In this document: positions 1-7,878 of the stretch, one piece after another
Numbering within the stretch: the first letter of the stretch is position 1
Layout of the letters: each line of letters begins with the position of its first letter
Source of the DNA: Pseudomonas sp. GM18
Lineage (GTDB): Bacteria > Pseudomonadota > Gammaproteobacteria > Pseudomonadales > Pseudomonadaceae
DNA length: 64,000 nucleotides
Direction: 5' to 3'
Assembly: GCF_000282195.1 (NCBI RefSeq)
Contig: NZ_AKJT01000072.1
Coordinates: 62,001 to 126,000 of the forward strand
Position numbers and translations under genes: made by a program
Notes under the pieces: generated by a model
What the model was told of the DNA's origin: nothing
What the model saw: only the letters and a program-made list of their open reading frames with translations
Database searches by the model: none

Positions 1-847
1 TGGCGAACGCTGGTGCCATTAATTGGCGGATCAGGTCGTAAGACAAATGCAGCGGCTGACCATTGGGCCCCGGCAGATTCCACGGCCAGTCGAAGCTCGG
101 CAGAAACGGCGGAATGCCGGGGTGGCTGACGCCGTCGACGATATAGCTGAAGCGCTCGCCCAGCGTCGCAATCGGTAACCCGCCGCCTTCCAGCGCCAGC
201 CCCAACATTGCGCCGACGGCCAGTGCCACCAGATGCCCCGGGACCTTCGGCACAAAGCGCGGCCAGACGATCAGAACCGCCAGGCACATAACACCGATGA
301 TCCCGTCTCCCAGGCGGGCGCTGGGTAATGCCTGGAGCAGCGCACCTAATTGCTCGATGTAATGTTCGGCATGCCCGGTGGTACTCAGGCCCAGCAAATC
401 CTTTAATTGAAGCGTGGCGATGACAATGCCGATCCCGGCGGTAAAGCCCAGGGTTACCGGATAAGGAATGTACTGAATCAGCCGTCCGGCCCGAATCAGC
501 CCCAAGGTAATCAGGATTGCCCCGGCAAGCATGGTGCAAAGCAGCAGGCCACCCAGGCCATATTGTTGGGTGATCGGCAGCAGTATCACCACGAACGCAG
601 CCGTCGGCCCGCTGACATTGAAGCGCGAACCTCCCGTCAGGGCGATCAGCGGGGCAGCGATCAGCACCGTATACAAACCTTGCTGGGGCGCTACTCCCAC
701 CGCAATCGCCAGGGCCATGGCCAGGGGAATGGCGATAATCCCTACCGTCACCCCGGCACTGATGTCGCCGCGCAAGCGCCTGAGGCTATAACCTGCACGC
801 AGGGTCTGACGCCAGGCGGCGAATAACGGGGGGATGGAGAATGACAT
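1..847 (-). CDS. dauA: SulP-family anion/C4-dicarboxylate transporter, partial (DauA-like)
   Basis: N-terminal part of a SulP-family inner-membrane transporter; the 3' end lies outside the window and 282 codons are visible. The reading frame is open throughout and starts at an ATG preceded by a GGAG ribosome site five bases upstream. The protein has repeated hydrophobic segments and the family signature GGSRFNVSGPTAA at residues 72-84, followed by a second conserved stretch around YIPYPVTLGFTAGIGI. Similarity to E. coli DauA (YchM), a C4-dicarboxylate transporter, is close along the whole visible length, so DauA is the best name. Sulfate or bicarbonate transport, found in other SulP members, cannot be excluded. 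The C-terminal STAS domain is not in view. It is transcribed away from the gene at 999. Confidence 0.88.
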   Translation of the reverse strand, partial: MSFSIPPLFAAWRQTLRAGYSLRRLRGDISAGVTVGIIAIPLAMALAIAVGVAPQQGLYTVLIAAPLIALTGGSRFNVSGPTAAFVVILLPITQQYGLGGLLLCTMLAGAILITLGLIRAGRLIQYIPYPVTLGFTAGIGIVIATLQLKDLLGLSTTGHAEHYIEQLGALLQALPSARLGDGIIGVMCLAVLIVWPRFVPKVPGHLVALAVGAMLGLALEGGGLPIATLGERFSYIVDGVSHPGIPPFLPSFDWPWNLPGPNGQPLHLSYDLIRQLMAPAFA

Positions 848-998
848 GGGGACTCCACAGTAGACGGCGCGCCGTCGAAATAGGGCTGAAGGCTCTTTCA
901 GTATGCCCAGCCTTGTCTTCGAGAGTATTGATCTGGATCGGTTATTCGCCCGATTGATCATCATGCTAGAGTGCTCGGCCTCGTCCCTGGAGCCTGTC

Positions 999-1484
999 AT
1001 GAGTCTTTTGATCCGCAGCTGCGCCGCCCTGATGTTGGTCTTCAGCCTGCCCCTGGCTGCCGCCCCGGCGCCGATGCATGGGCAGTTTTTGCCCCCGGAC
1101 GATCTGACTCTGCGTGACGCAGAGCCCGAGCAGCAACAACTGTTGCAGGTTACCGAGTATTCGGTGGTGATTGGCAGTCAGCGCCAGTCCAATCAACAGC
1201 CGATCCCGGTTACCTCACCGCTGCTGATCCGCCTCAAGGGCAAACCCTTGAACAAGGGCGCGACCATCAGCCAGGTGCTGGTCAACTTCGATGGCGAAAG
1301 CAAAAGCCTGAAAAAACCGATCTACGATGACAAAAGCAAAACCCTGACCCTCTATTACCCGTTGGCCCAGTACCGGGTGGTGATCGACTTGCTGCGCAAC
1401 GACACCGTGTATTGCCAGTTTCTGAGTTACGCCAACGGCCATATCTGGGCCGATCTGCACACCGGCAGCGTTCGTCCGCGTTGA
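999..1484 (+). CDS. Hypothetical secreted protein with signal peptide
   Basis: A 161-residue protein of unknown function. The ATG at 999 is preferred over upstream in-frame starts because GGAG lies six bases before it and the first 22 residues form a good Sec signal peptide (positive start, hydrophobic core, cleavage likely after the AAA near residue 23). The mature part is hydrophilic and has no transmembrane segment, so a periplasmic location is inferred. No catalytic motif is recognised. The gene is divergent from dauA and is followed 63 bases later by the small PA4642-like gene on the same strand. Confidence 0.75.
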   Translation: MSLLIRSCAALMLVFSLPLAAAPAPMHGQFLPPDDLTLRDAEPEQQQLLQVTEYSVVIGSQRQSNQQPIPVTSPLLIRLKGKPLNKGATISQVLVNFDGESKSLKKPIYDDKSKTLTLYYPLAQYRVVIDLLRNDTVYCQFLSYANGHIWADLHTGSVRPR

Positions 1485-1547
1485 GCCCGGCATCAAGGCA
1501 GGGGTAAACTGCCCGCCCCGTGAAATGTCTGCGAGCTGGAGTCGGCA

Positions 1548-1835
1548 ATGCGTAAAGATAAGAAGCAAGTGATTGGTGACGAGATCGGCGATGCGCAGAT
1601 CAAACTGTTCCTCGATTTCGAGCCGGTCGACGCCACTTCACCGTCGCTGCACAAACTGATCAAGGCGTACCGCGGCCTGCGTATCGATGACTTTGAGCGT
1701 TTTCTGACGTTCTTTGTCGAAGCCGGCTACGATCTGGACGGCAAGGATGAGCACGGCAATAACTTCGTGGCCCTGATTCAGGATCAGCGCAACGCGGCCG
1801 AGTACATCGAGTTGATCGACAAGGCTCGCGGTTAA
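1548..1835 (+). CDS. PA4642-family conserved protein
   Basis: A 95-residue, acidic, soluble protein matching a conserved Pseudomonas family (recalled as PA4642 in P. aeruginosa, which likewise lies next to the malate:quinone oxidoreductase gene). A GGAG site precedes the ATG. It has no signal peptide or membrane segment. The C-terminal part (GYDLDGKDEHGNNFVALIQ) resembles an ankyrin-like loop-helix but is too short to assign. Function is unknown. The gene ends just before a bidirectional terminator shared with mqo. Confidence 0.85.
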   Translation: MRKDKKQVIGDEIGDAQIKLFLDFEPVDATSPSLHKLIKAYRGLRIDDFERFLTFFVEAGYDLDGKDEHGNNFVALIQDQRNAAEYIELIDKARG

Positions 1836-1846
1836 GATAAAGGCAC

Positions 1847-1886
1847 AAAAAAACGCCCCGCCCTCAATGAGGACGGGGCGTTTTTT
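1847..1886. terminator. Bidirectional rho-independent terminator
   Basis: A GC-rich stem (AACGCCCCG with CGGGGCGTT, extended by CCTC/GAGG) lies between A and T runs, so it can end transcription from both the PA4642-like gene and the convergent mqo gene. Confidence 0.92.
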
Positions 1887-1897
1887 ATGCCGTTGAA

Positions 1898-3406
1898 TCA
1901 AGCGTAGCTTTGGGTTTCGCTGCTTGCTTCAACCAGTTCCAGCGCGACGTTGTTCTGCGCATTGATCTTGCGATACAGCGCAGCGTCGGTTTCCAGGACT
2001 TTTTCCCGAGCCGGGAAGATTTCCTTGAGCTTGGTGGCCCACTCGCCAGTGGCTTTGGCCGGGAAGCAGCGTTCGATCAGTTCCAGCATGATCGACACGG
2101 TCACCGAAGCGCCAGGGGATGCGCCGAGCAGGGCTGCAAGAGAACCGTCCTTGGCCGCGACCAGTTCGGTACCGAACTGCAGAACGCCGCCTTTCTTCGG
2201 GTCTTTCTTGATGATCTGCACCCGTTGGCCGGCCACTTCCAGGCGCCAGTCTTCGGCTTTCGCTTCAGGATAGAAGCGACGCAGGGATTCCAGGCGCTGC
2301 TCCATCGACTGCATCACTTCGCTGACCAGGTACTTGGTCAGGTCCATGTTGTTTTTGGCCACGGACAGCATTGGGCCGATGTTGCCGGCGCGGACCGACA
2401 TCGGCAGGTCCATGAACGAACCGTGCTTGAGGAATTTGGTGGTGAAGCCGGCATAAGGTCCGAACAGCAGGGACTTCTTGCCATCGACCACACGGGTGTC
2501 CAGGTGCGGCACGGACATCGGTGGCGAACCGACCGCAGCCTGGCTGTAAACCTTGGCCTGGTGGTGCTTGACCACTTCCGGGTTGTCGCAACGCAGCCAC
2601 TGGCCGCTGATCGGGAAGCCGCCGAAGCCTTTGCTTTCTTCGATGCCCGAAGCTTGCAGCAGCGGCAGTGCCGCGCCGCCGGCGCCGAGGAAGACGAATT
2701 TGGCGTCGACTTCGCGGGTGTTGCCGCTGTTGACGTCCTTGATGCTGACGGTCCAGCCGCCGTTGTTACGCTTGAGGCCGGTGACGCGCTTGCAGTACTT
2801 GACCTGGGCATCGGGCGCGCTGGTCAGGTGCTTGAGCAGTTGGTTGGTCAGGGCACCGAAGTTGACGTCGGTGCCGTTCGTCACGCGGGTGGCGGCGAGG
2901 ACTTCGTCGGCCGGACGGCCTGGCATCATCAGCGGCATCCACTCGGCCATCTTGGCCTTGTCTTCGGTGTATTCCATGTCCGAGAAGGCGTGGTGCTTGC
3001 TCAGCGTCTTGAAACGTTCCTTGAGGAAGGAGACGCCGTCATCGCCCTGCACGAAGCTCAGGTGCGGTACCGGGCTGATGAACGATTTGCACGAACCGAA
3101 GGTGCCTTTCTTGGTCAGGTAGGACCAGAACTGCTTCGACACCTCGAACTGGGTGTTGATGTGCACGGCTTTCTTGATGTCGACGGTGCCGTCAGCGGCC
3201 TGCGGCGTGTAGTTCAGCTCACACAGCCCGGCGTGACCGGTACCGGCGTTGTTCCACGGATTGGAACTCTCCGCGGCACCGGAATCCATCAGCTCGACGA
3301 CTTCCAGCTTGATCGCGGGGTCGAGCTCTTTAAGCAGTACAGCGAGGGTGGCACTCATGATGCCGGCCCCAACCAGTACTACGTCGACTGCTTCGTTATG
3401 CGCCAT
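1898..3406 (-). CDS. mqo: Malate:quinone oxidoreductase
   Basis: A 502-residue FAD-dependent, membrane-associated enzyme that oxidises malate to oxaloacetate and passes electrons to quinone, replacing NAD-dependent malate dehydrogenase in the TCA cycle. The N-terminal dinucleotide fold GAGIMSATLA starts at residue 13, and the length is normal for the Mqo family. The conserved segment SSNPWNNAGTGHAGLCELNY near residues 47-66 is characteristic. The ATG is preceded by GGAGA eight bases upstream. Pseudomonads usually carry two copies (mqoA/mqoB); the neighbours here suggest the mqoB locus, which is an inference from remembered synteny. The gene is single and ends at a shared terminator. Confidence 0.95.
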   Translation of the reverse strand: MAHNEAVDVVLVGAGIMSATLAVLLKELDPAIKLEVVELMDSGAAESSNPWNNAGTGHAGLCELNYTPQAADGTVDIKKAVHINTQFEVSKQFWSYLTKKGTFGSCKSFISPVPHLSFVQGDDGVSFLKERFKTLSKHHAFSDMEYTEDKAKMAEWMPLMMPGRPADEVLAATRVTNGTDVNFGALTNQLLKHLTSAPDAQVKYCKRVTGLKRNNGGWTVSIKDVNSGNTREVDAKFVFLGAGGAALPLLQASGIEESKGFGGFPISGQWLRCDNPEVVKHHQAKVYSQAAVGSPPMSVPHLDTRVVDGKKSLLFGPYAGFTTKFLKHGSFMDLPMSVRAGNIGPMLSVAKNNMDLTKYLVSEVMQSMEQRLESLRRFYPEAKAEDWRLEVAGQRVQIIKKDPKKGGVLQFGTELVAAKDGSLAALLGASPGASVTVSIMLELIERCFPAKATGEWATKLKEIFPAREKVLETDAALYRKINAQNNVALELVEASSETQSYA

Positions 3407-4147
3407 TTAACGCGTCTCCAAAATCTGCAGCACCAAATTGTCGGCATAGCTGCCAGGAGTGACGGGGCGTGTCAGTGATGCCCCAGGTACCCATGGCCAG
3501 GATCGCCATGTCCGAATCTTCGCAATTTTTCGCAACTTCGACGGATGCATGCGGCCTGGCCTCAAGAGTCACATGAACTCATTTCGGCGCGCGGCTGGCA
3601 ATTCGACTTATGGTCGAGACATCCGTTTGTGCAACCAAATCCGTAGCGGACAGGCTTCAGGCTCCGGTGTTCGAGGAGTACTCGGTCCTGTGTCGTTGGG
3701 CTGTTGTAGACGCTAATGGTGCATGTTCAGACGCAAAACTATTCATTTGCTCGCCACACTCTTGTGAAGTTGTGAAAACCCGTTTTTTTCACGCTCTTTT
3801 GAAGACGTGAACCTCAAAAAAGGGCTGTCCCAGCCTGGCACCGCGCCCGGATGGATTGCCGCCATGGGGTGCATGGGCGGCAAAAACGGGCAAACAGCTC
3901 AGTGACCGAGCGTAATGACAGCTCTGCAGATTCGCGAAAAGTGGGGGTTTTGCTTGAGAAACAGCAAGCGCGCCAGCTTCACTCGATCTGTGTGGGCGGC
4001 TCTCTGTGGGCGGTGCGGGGTGTCAATACCGAGGCATTGAACGATGCTGCGAGGCCCGATCAGGAGACGTCCTTATAATCGGGGGGAGATTGTATCTAAG
4101 AAACGCAGGGAAATGGTCGTGTTTAATGACTTTTATTAGGCGTCCGG
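3407..4147. other. 741-bp stretch without a convincing gene
   Basis: Upstream region of mqo. The open frames here are short, lack ribosome sites and have atypical composition. Visible structure is limited to an inverted repeat TTCACG...CGTGAA near 3787-3812, a TTGCTTGAGAAACAGCAA hairpin near 3951-3968, and a TATAAT box at 4074-4079 without a matching -35. The mqo promoter must lie within it on the minus strand. A small RNA is possible but not supported. Confidence 0.5.
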
Positions 4148-4381
4148 TCAGGTGGTCTGCAGTTGCTGCGCGCGTGCACGTGGCTGGTGCTGGCTGACAC
4201 GGGCGCTGGCGGGCAGGGGATGGTGCAGCCAGTTGAGGCGAATTTCTTCGATTTCGACCCAACCATCACCCATGGGCTGGAGGCTGCACTGCTTGAAGGC
4301 CTGGCAGTGGCCATTGTGGTCGAGCAGGGCGAAGCTGCGGTGCAGCGGGCGTGGCGCGAACAGCGAGATGAGAAAACGCAT
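4148..4381 (-). CDS. Small conserved hypothetical protein
   Basis: A 77-residue protein starting MRFLISLFAPRPLHRSF. The ATG at 4381 is chosen because AAAGG lies nine bases upstream; the longer in-frame extension has no ribosome site. The sequence is not low-complexity, and the central part (DHNGHCQAFKQC...GWVEIEEIRLNWLH) reads like a real small soluble protein. It resembles short hypothetical proteins I recall in other pseudomonads. There is no lipobox; the first residues are only weakly hydrophobic. Function unknown. Confidence 0.6.
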   Translation of the reverse strand: MRFLISLFAPRPLHRSFALLDHNGHCQAFKQCSLQPMGDGWVEIEEIRLNWLHHPLPASARVSQHQPRARAQQLQTT

Positions 4382-4566
4382 GGCAACGTACCTTTTGGGG
4401 TGACTGCCATAAAGGTTGCCAGCGGGCGGTGACAAAGGTGTGACAGGAACCGCGCTGCGCCGGGTTTGTCAGAGATTTCAGTAATCGTTGCGCGAAGCTA
4501 GTTCGCCGCAGTGGCGCACCGCTATACTGCGGGCATTGTTAGTTGCCTGATTCTGGAGAGAAGAGC

Positions 4567-5151
4567 ATGTTGCAACGCCTGTTGTTCGGTTTGATCACTG
4601 TGACCAGTTTGACCCTCGTCGGCTGCGCCCACAGCCCGCAACAACTGAACCCGGAACCCAAGCTGACGGCTCAGTTGGCGCCGATCGGCCATGGTCAGCC
4701 GGTGGTGGTGCGTGTGGTGGACGGTCGTCCATCGCCAACCCTGGGGACCCGTGGCGGTCTGTACCCGGAGACCAGTGCGATCACGGTGCAGGGCGCGCAG
4801 ATTCTGCCGAAGCTGCAGGCTCAGGCTGAGGCGGCCGTGCGGTTGTTGGGCTTCACGCCGACGGCCAATGCGCTGAATGCGCCGCAATTGACGGTGACCC
4901 TGGCCGAGCTGAAGTATCAGTCGCCCAAAGAAGGTTTGTATGTGACTGAAGCAACGATTGGCGCGACGTTCCGTTCGGATGTACAGAATGCCAACCGTCG
5001 TTACAGCGGTCGCTACGGCGCGTCGCTGGATCAGCGTTTTGGCATGGCGCCGAATCAGGAAACCAATACCAAGCTGGTCAGTGATGTGTTGAGCGATGCG
5101 TTGACCCGCTTGTTCAAGGACCCGACGATTGGTCAGGTGCTTGGCGAGTAA
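4567..5151 (+). CDS. YajG-family lipoprotein
   Basis: A 194-residue predicted lipoprotein. The signal peptide ends in the lipobox LVGC with the acylated cysteine at residue 20, so an outer-membrane or periplasmic anchor is expected. The rest resembles the YajG family of small envelope lipoproteins, whose function is not established. The start at 4567 is chosen over an in-frame upstream codon because GGAGAG precedes it and it alone gives a proper signal peptide. A terminator follows at once, and the next gene faces it, so this is probably a single-gene transcript. Confidence 0.8.
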   Translation: MLQRLLFGLITVTSLTLVGCAHSPQQLNPEPKLTAQLAPIGHGQPVVVRVVDGRPSPTLGTRGGLYPETSAITVQGAQILPKLQAQAEAAVRLLGFTPTANALNAPQLTVTLAELKYQSPKEGLYVTEATIGATFRSDVQNANRRYSGRYGASLDQRFGMAPNQETNTKLVSDVLSDALTRLFKDPTIGQVLGE

Positions 5152-5169
5152 CGGTTTGCCGGACTCAAG

Positions 5170-5203
5170 AAGCCCGGTGTCAGCAATGGCCCCGGGCTTT
5201 TTT
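5170..5203 (+). terminator. Rho-independent terminator
   Basis: Stem AAGCCCGG with CCGGGCTT, a 14-16 base loop, then a T run, directly after the YajG-like lipoprotein gene. Confidence 0.8.
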
Positions 5204-5228
5204 GTGCCTGCCGATCCTGCAAAGGAAA

Positions 5229-5435
5229 TCAAGCCGCTTCTGAATAGAAGTCCAGAACACTCACCCCGGTCAGTAAGTCCGTCTCCGGCAAATCCGCATG
5301 TTGATGCCCGCCCAACGCGCAATACACCAGCCAATGCCGGTCTTGTACGTTGAAGGCAAGGCTGCCGACTAAGGTTTGTTGTTCGTCGCTTTGGGCAATG
5401 AGGTAAAGACGATCCTGGTTTTCGGCGTGGAGCAT
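5229..5435 (-). CDS. Small hypothetical protein
   Basis: A 68-residue acidic protein (MLHAENQDRLYLIAQSDEQQ...) with no signal or membrane segment. The composition is globular (LVGSLAFNVQDRHWLVYCALGG looks like two beta strands), and the gene fills the space between a terminator and the next promoter on the opposite strand. The ribosome site is weak. Similar short proteins are, to my recollection, annotated in related pseudomonads. Function unknown. Confidence 0.55.
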   Translation of the reverse strand: MLHAENQDRLYLIAQSDEQQTLVGSLAFNVQDRHWLVYCALGGHQHADLPETDLLTGVSVLDFYSEAA

Positions 5436-5629
5436 GACGCGGTCCGTGTCGGTTTTGAGGGGCGACAGACTGGCGGATTCAGATGACGGCGCCGTGACAC
5501 GGGACAGCTATCGGTCAAATGGTTTCGTTATTTGTCGGAAAGCCGGGGCAGGCCGGAGCGCTTTCGGTAGAATTCGCGCCGCGGTCGTCGGTTGGGCGTC
5601 TGCCACACTGGTTCTGCCTGAGGTTTGTG

Positions 5630-5908
5630 ATGTCGCTGCAATTGATTTCGCTCTTTACCGCTCATCCCGCCAAATTGATCAACCTGCTGGCCTTGCTGTT
5701 TGCCTGCCCGGGCGGCTGGTTGCTGCATGCCACCCGTCGTCGTGAACAACGCGCGATGGCCAGTATCGAAGCCCAGCGCCAGAGTCGGCCCAGCGAAGAG
5801 CCAACGCTCGATTGGGCGACCTTGCGCATGAACCGGTTTTTCTATCGCTTCGGTTTTGCCTGCCTCGGGATGGCCTTGCTGGTGTCGTGGGTCAGCACGC
5901 GGGTCTAA
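5630..5908 (+). CDS. Small inner-membrane protein
   Basis: A 92-residue protein with two predicted membrane helices, at about residues 14-32 (LINLLALLFACPGGWLL) and 72-88 (FACLGMALLVSWV), joined by a charged loop rich in Arg and Gln. The start at 5630 is preferred over an in-frame start 111 bases upstream because GAGG lies just before it and the upstream extension has no family-like features. Function unknown. It converges on the acyltransferase gene, with a REP pair between them. Confidence 0.65.
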   Translation: MSLQLISLFTAHPAKLINLLALLFACPGGWLLHATRRREQRAMASIEAQRQSRPSEEPTLDWATLRMNRFFYRFGFACLGMALLVSWVSTRV

Positions 5909-5924
5909 TCGCGACGCGGTAACT

Positions 5925-6060
5925 TGTGGCGAGGGGGCTTGCCCCCGTTCGGCTGCGCAGCAGTCGTAGAACCGATGGTCGCGGGCATGTCTGAAAGACC
6001 AGCGATTGCCGATTCAGGGGCTGCTGCGCAGCCCAACGGGGGCAAGCCCCCTCGCCACAG
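5925..6060. repeat. Inverted pair of REP elements
   Basis: Two copies of a REP-type sequence in opposite orientation. The left arm reads TGTGGCGAGGGGGCTTGCCC then CCGTTCGGCTGCGCAGCAG; the right arm is its near-perfect reverse complement, with about 50 unrelated bases between. Such pairs are frequent in P. fluorescens-group genomes between genes. It lies between convergent genes. Confidence 0.88.
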
Positions 6061-6088
6061 GGCGCCGTTGTCGTATCCAGCCAGTACC

Positions 6089-7255
6089 CTACAGCGGCAA
6101 CCCGGCCTTGACCCGATATTGATTACGCACCGGCATCGCATATTGCAGCACCAGGAACGGACGATGCTCCTCAGGGCAAGCCTCCAGCCGGCGCTGCCAT
6201 TCTTCCTGAGCCTTGGCCAGTTCATCTGCCGCAAACAGCTCGGCCGCTTTCGGCACTTGCAACTGCGGGTCGGCGTCTTTCCACTGCGCATACGCCAGGT
6301 AATGCACCGGGAATAACCGGTAACCGCCCAGAATCTGCTTGTCCATTTCGATCGCCAATTGCTTGGTGTCTTCGAACAGTTCGGTGATCGGCGCGGCGAA
6401 GTTCACGTGGACCCGGCCTTTGTAACCGGTGATGCCCTTGGCAATGCTCACGTCATCCTCGCCCGGCGCCTTGGTGTAGCTGCCGGTGGTGGCGCGGATG
6501 TACAGCTCGCGGGCCTTGGCCTGGTCGCAGGGGTCGTATTCGTAGCTGATCGACACCGGGGTAAGGTTCAGCGAGCGGATGACTTCGCCGAACGGCTCGT
6601 CTTTGCGGCTCATGTGGAACATCTTGAGGATCGCCGACTCGGTACGGTCGTCGCCGTCCTTGGCCCGGCCTTCAGCCTGAGCAATCCAGATCGAGGCGCA
6701 ATCGTTGCGAATCGAGTGGTTGATGTAGGCCGACAACAATTGATACGCCGCCATTTTCTCGCGACGACCGGTGATCGAACGGTGCACGATGAAGCTCTTG
6801 TTCAGGCGCATCAGGTCGCTGACAAAAGGCTTCTGCAGCAGGTTATCGCCGATGGCGATGCGCGGGGTCGGCAGGCCGGCGTGGTACACGGCGTAATTGA
6901 CGAAGGCCGGGTCCATCACGATGTCGCGGTGGTTGGCGATGAACAGATAAGCACTGCCGGACTTGAACTGCTCCACGCCGGTGTAGGTCACCCCGTCCGT
7001 GGCGCGCTCGATGGTGTGGTCGACGTAAAACTCGACTTTATCCTGCAACGTGGCCACCGACGTGACGTCGGCGAACTCACGGCGCAGCCGATGCGCTATA
7101 AGAGGTTTGAGCATCCAGCCGAAGGCACCGGCAAAGCGCGGGAAGCGGAAGTGGGTGAGGATATCTAGAAACGCCTTGTCGCCGAGCAGCCGTGCCAGCA
7201 CCGCTGGGACTTCGCTGTCGTCGTAAGGTCGGATGGCATCGAATTCGCCCATCAT
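6089..7255 (-). CDS. PlsC-like glycerol(phosphate) acyltransferase
   Basis: A 388-residue protein of the lysophosphatidate/glycerol-phosphate acyltransferase superfamily, so a role in phospholipid or related acyl transfer at the inner membrane is likely. Block I appears as NHRDIVMD at residues 108-115 and a block III-like AEGRAKDG follows near 200. The usual block I is H-x4-D; here the His109-Asp115 spacing is one residue longer, or Asp111 takes the role. No clear membrane helix is seen, only an amphipathic N-terminus. Two adjacent ATGs (7255 and 7252) could start it. The exact acyl acceptor cannot be told. It is a single gene on the minus strand. Confidence 0.75.
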   Translation of the reverse strand: MMGEFDAIRPYDDSEVPAVLARLLGDKAFLDILTHFRFPRFAGAFGWMLKPLIAHRLRREFADVTSVATLQDKVEFYVDHTIERATDGVTYTGVEQFKSGSAYLFIANHRDIVMDPAFVNYAVYHAGLPTPRIAIGDNLLQKPFVSDLMRLNKSFIVHRSITGRREKMAAYQLLSAYINHSIRNDCASIWIAQAEGRAKDGDDRTESAILKMFHMSRKDEPFGEVIRSLNLTPVSISYEYDPCDQAKARELYIRATTGSYTKAPGEDDVSIAKGITGYKGRVHVNFAAPITELFEDTKQLAIEMDKQILGGYRLFPVHYLAYAQWKDADPQLQVPKAAELFAADELAKAQEEWQRRLEACPEEHRPFLVLQYAMPVRNQYRVKAGLPL

Positions 7256-7393
7256 GCTCTCTTGTTAGAAACGGCTAGGGTAAGTAAAGGTTTTGATCGA
7301 AAACCAACGGGGCATGGTCTGAAAGGTAGTCAGACGAAAATAGCCCTGCAAATAGACCGGCGATTATACGCACAAGTCACCTGGGAGACCGCG

Positions 7394-7576
7394 ATGCTGG
7401 AAACCGAGCGCTATGAATGCCCGTATTGCGGTGAAGAGTCTGAGGCCGTTCTGGACTTGTCCGGCGGCGATCAGACCTATATTGAAGATTGTCCCGTGTG
7501 TTGCCGTCCCATTACTTTTGTCTTGCAGACTGACGGTCACGAATGGTTGCTCGAGGTTCACAGCGAAAACGAGTGA
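7394..7576 (+). CDS. CPXCG-motif cysteine-rich small protein
   Basis: A 60-residue protein with two CxxC pairs (ECPYCG near residues 8-13 and DCPVCC near 32-37), which predicts a small zinc ribbon. The start at 7394 follows GGAG in GGGAGACCGCG; a longer in-frame version beginning at 7262 has no ribosome site. It matches the widespread family of CPXCG-containing cysteine-rich proteins of unknown function. The stop is six bases before the next gene, with which it probably forms an operon. Confidence 0.85.
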   Translation: MLETERYECPYCGEESEAVLDLSGGDQTYIEDCPVCCRPITFVLQTDGHEWLLEVHSENE

Positions 7577-7582
7577 GGGTCT

Positions 7583-7843
7583 ATGCAGCGTATCTACGAG
7601 CCGGAAAACCTGATGGAAGGCGAATTGCTGCTAAGCATGCTGGCCAGTGAAGGCATCGAGGCGCATCTGGTGGGACGGGATTTAATCGGCGGCACTGGGG
7701 AATTGCCGATATTCGGCCTGCTGGGTGTATCGGTCGATAACGACCAGGCGCAATACGCGCGGGAGCTGATCGCTGCGTACAATGCCGCGCTGCCGCTGTC
7801 CGGCGATGAACCGGACAGCTTTCCCGGCACGCTGGTCTGTTAG
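7583..7843 (+). CDS. DUF2007-family putative signal-transducing protein
   Basis: An 86-residue protein with the DUF2007 pattern: a beta-alpha-beta-alpha fold with EGELLLSMLASEGIEAHLVG near residues 12-31 and SVDNDQAQYARELIAAY near the end of the domain. Members resemble small PII-like or ACT-like folds, and the biological role is unproven. GAGGG precedes the ATG. It is six bases behind the zinc-ribbon gene and 35 bases before the SRAP gene, so the three are probably co-transcribed. Confidence 0.85.
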   Translation: MQRIYEPENLMEGELLLSMLASEGIEAHLVGRDLIGGTGELPIFGLLGVSVDNDQAQYARELIAAYNAALPLSGDEPDSFPGTLVC

Positions 7844-7878
7844 GCTGACGTTCGTTTGATCAAGAGTCGTATTGCCCC

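Noticed and set aside
1910..3478. 522-codon open frame opposite mqo
   Set aside because: It is a shadow of a GC-rich gene: the mqo frame has all the family motifs, while this frame has no ribosome site and no recognisable domain.
3610..3810. Small open frames in the gap upstream of mqo
   Set aside because: No ribosome site, no family resemblance, and codon use unlike the neighbours.
3787..3812. Hairpin TTCACG...CGTGAA as a terminator
   Set aside because: There is no T run on the 3' side in either direction and no gene ending nearby.
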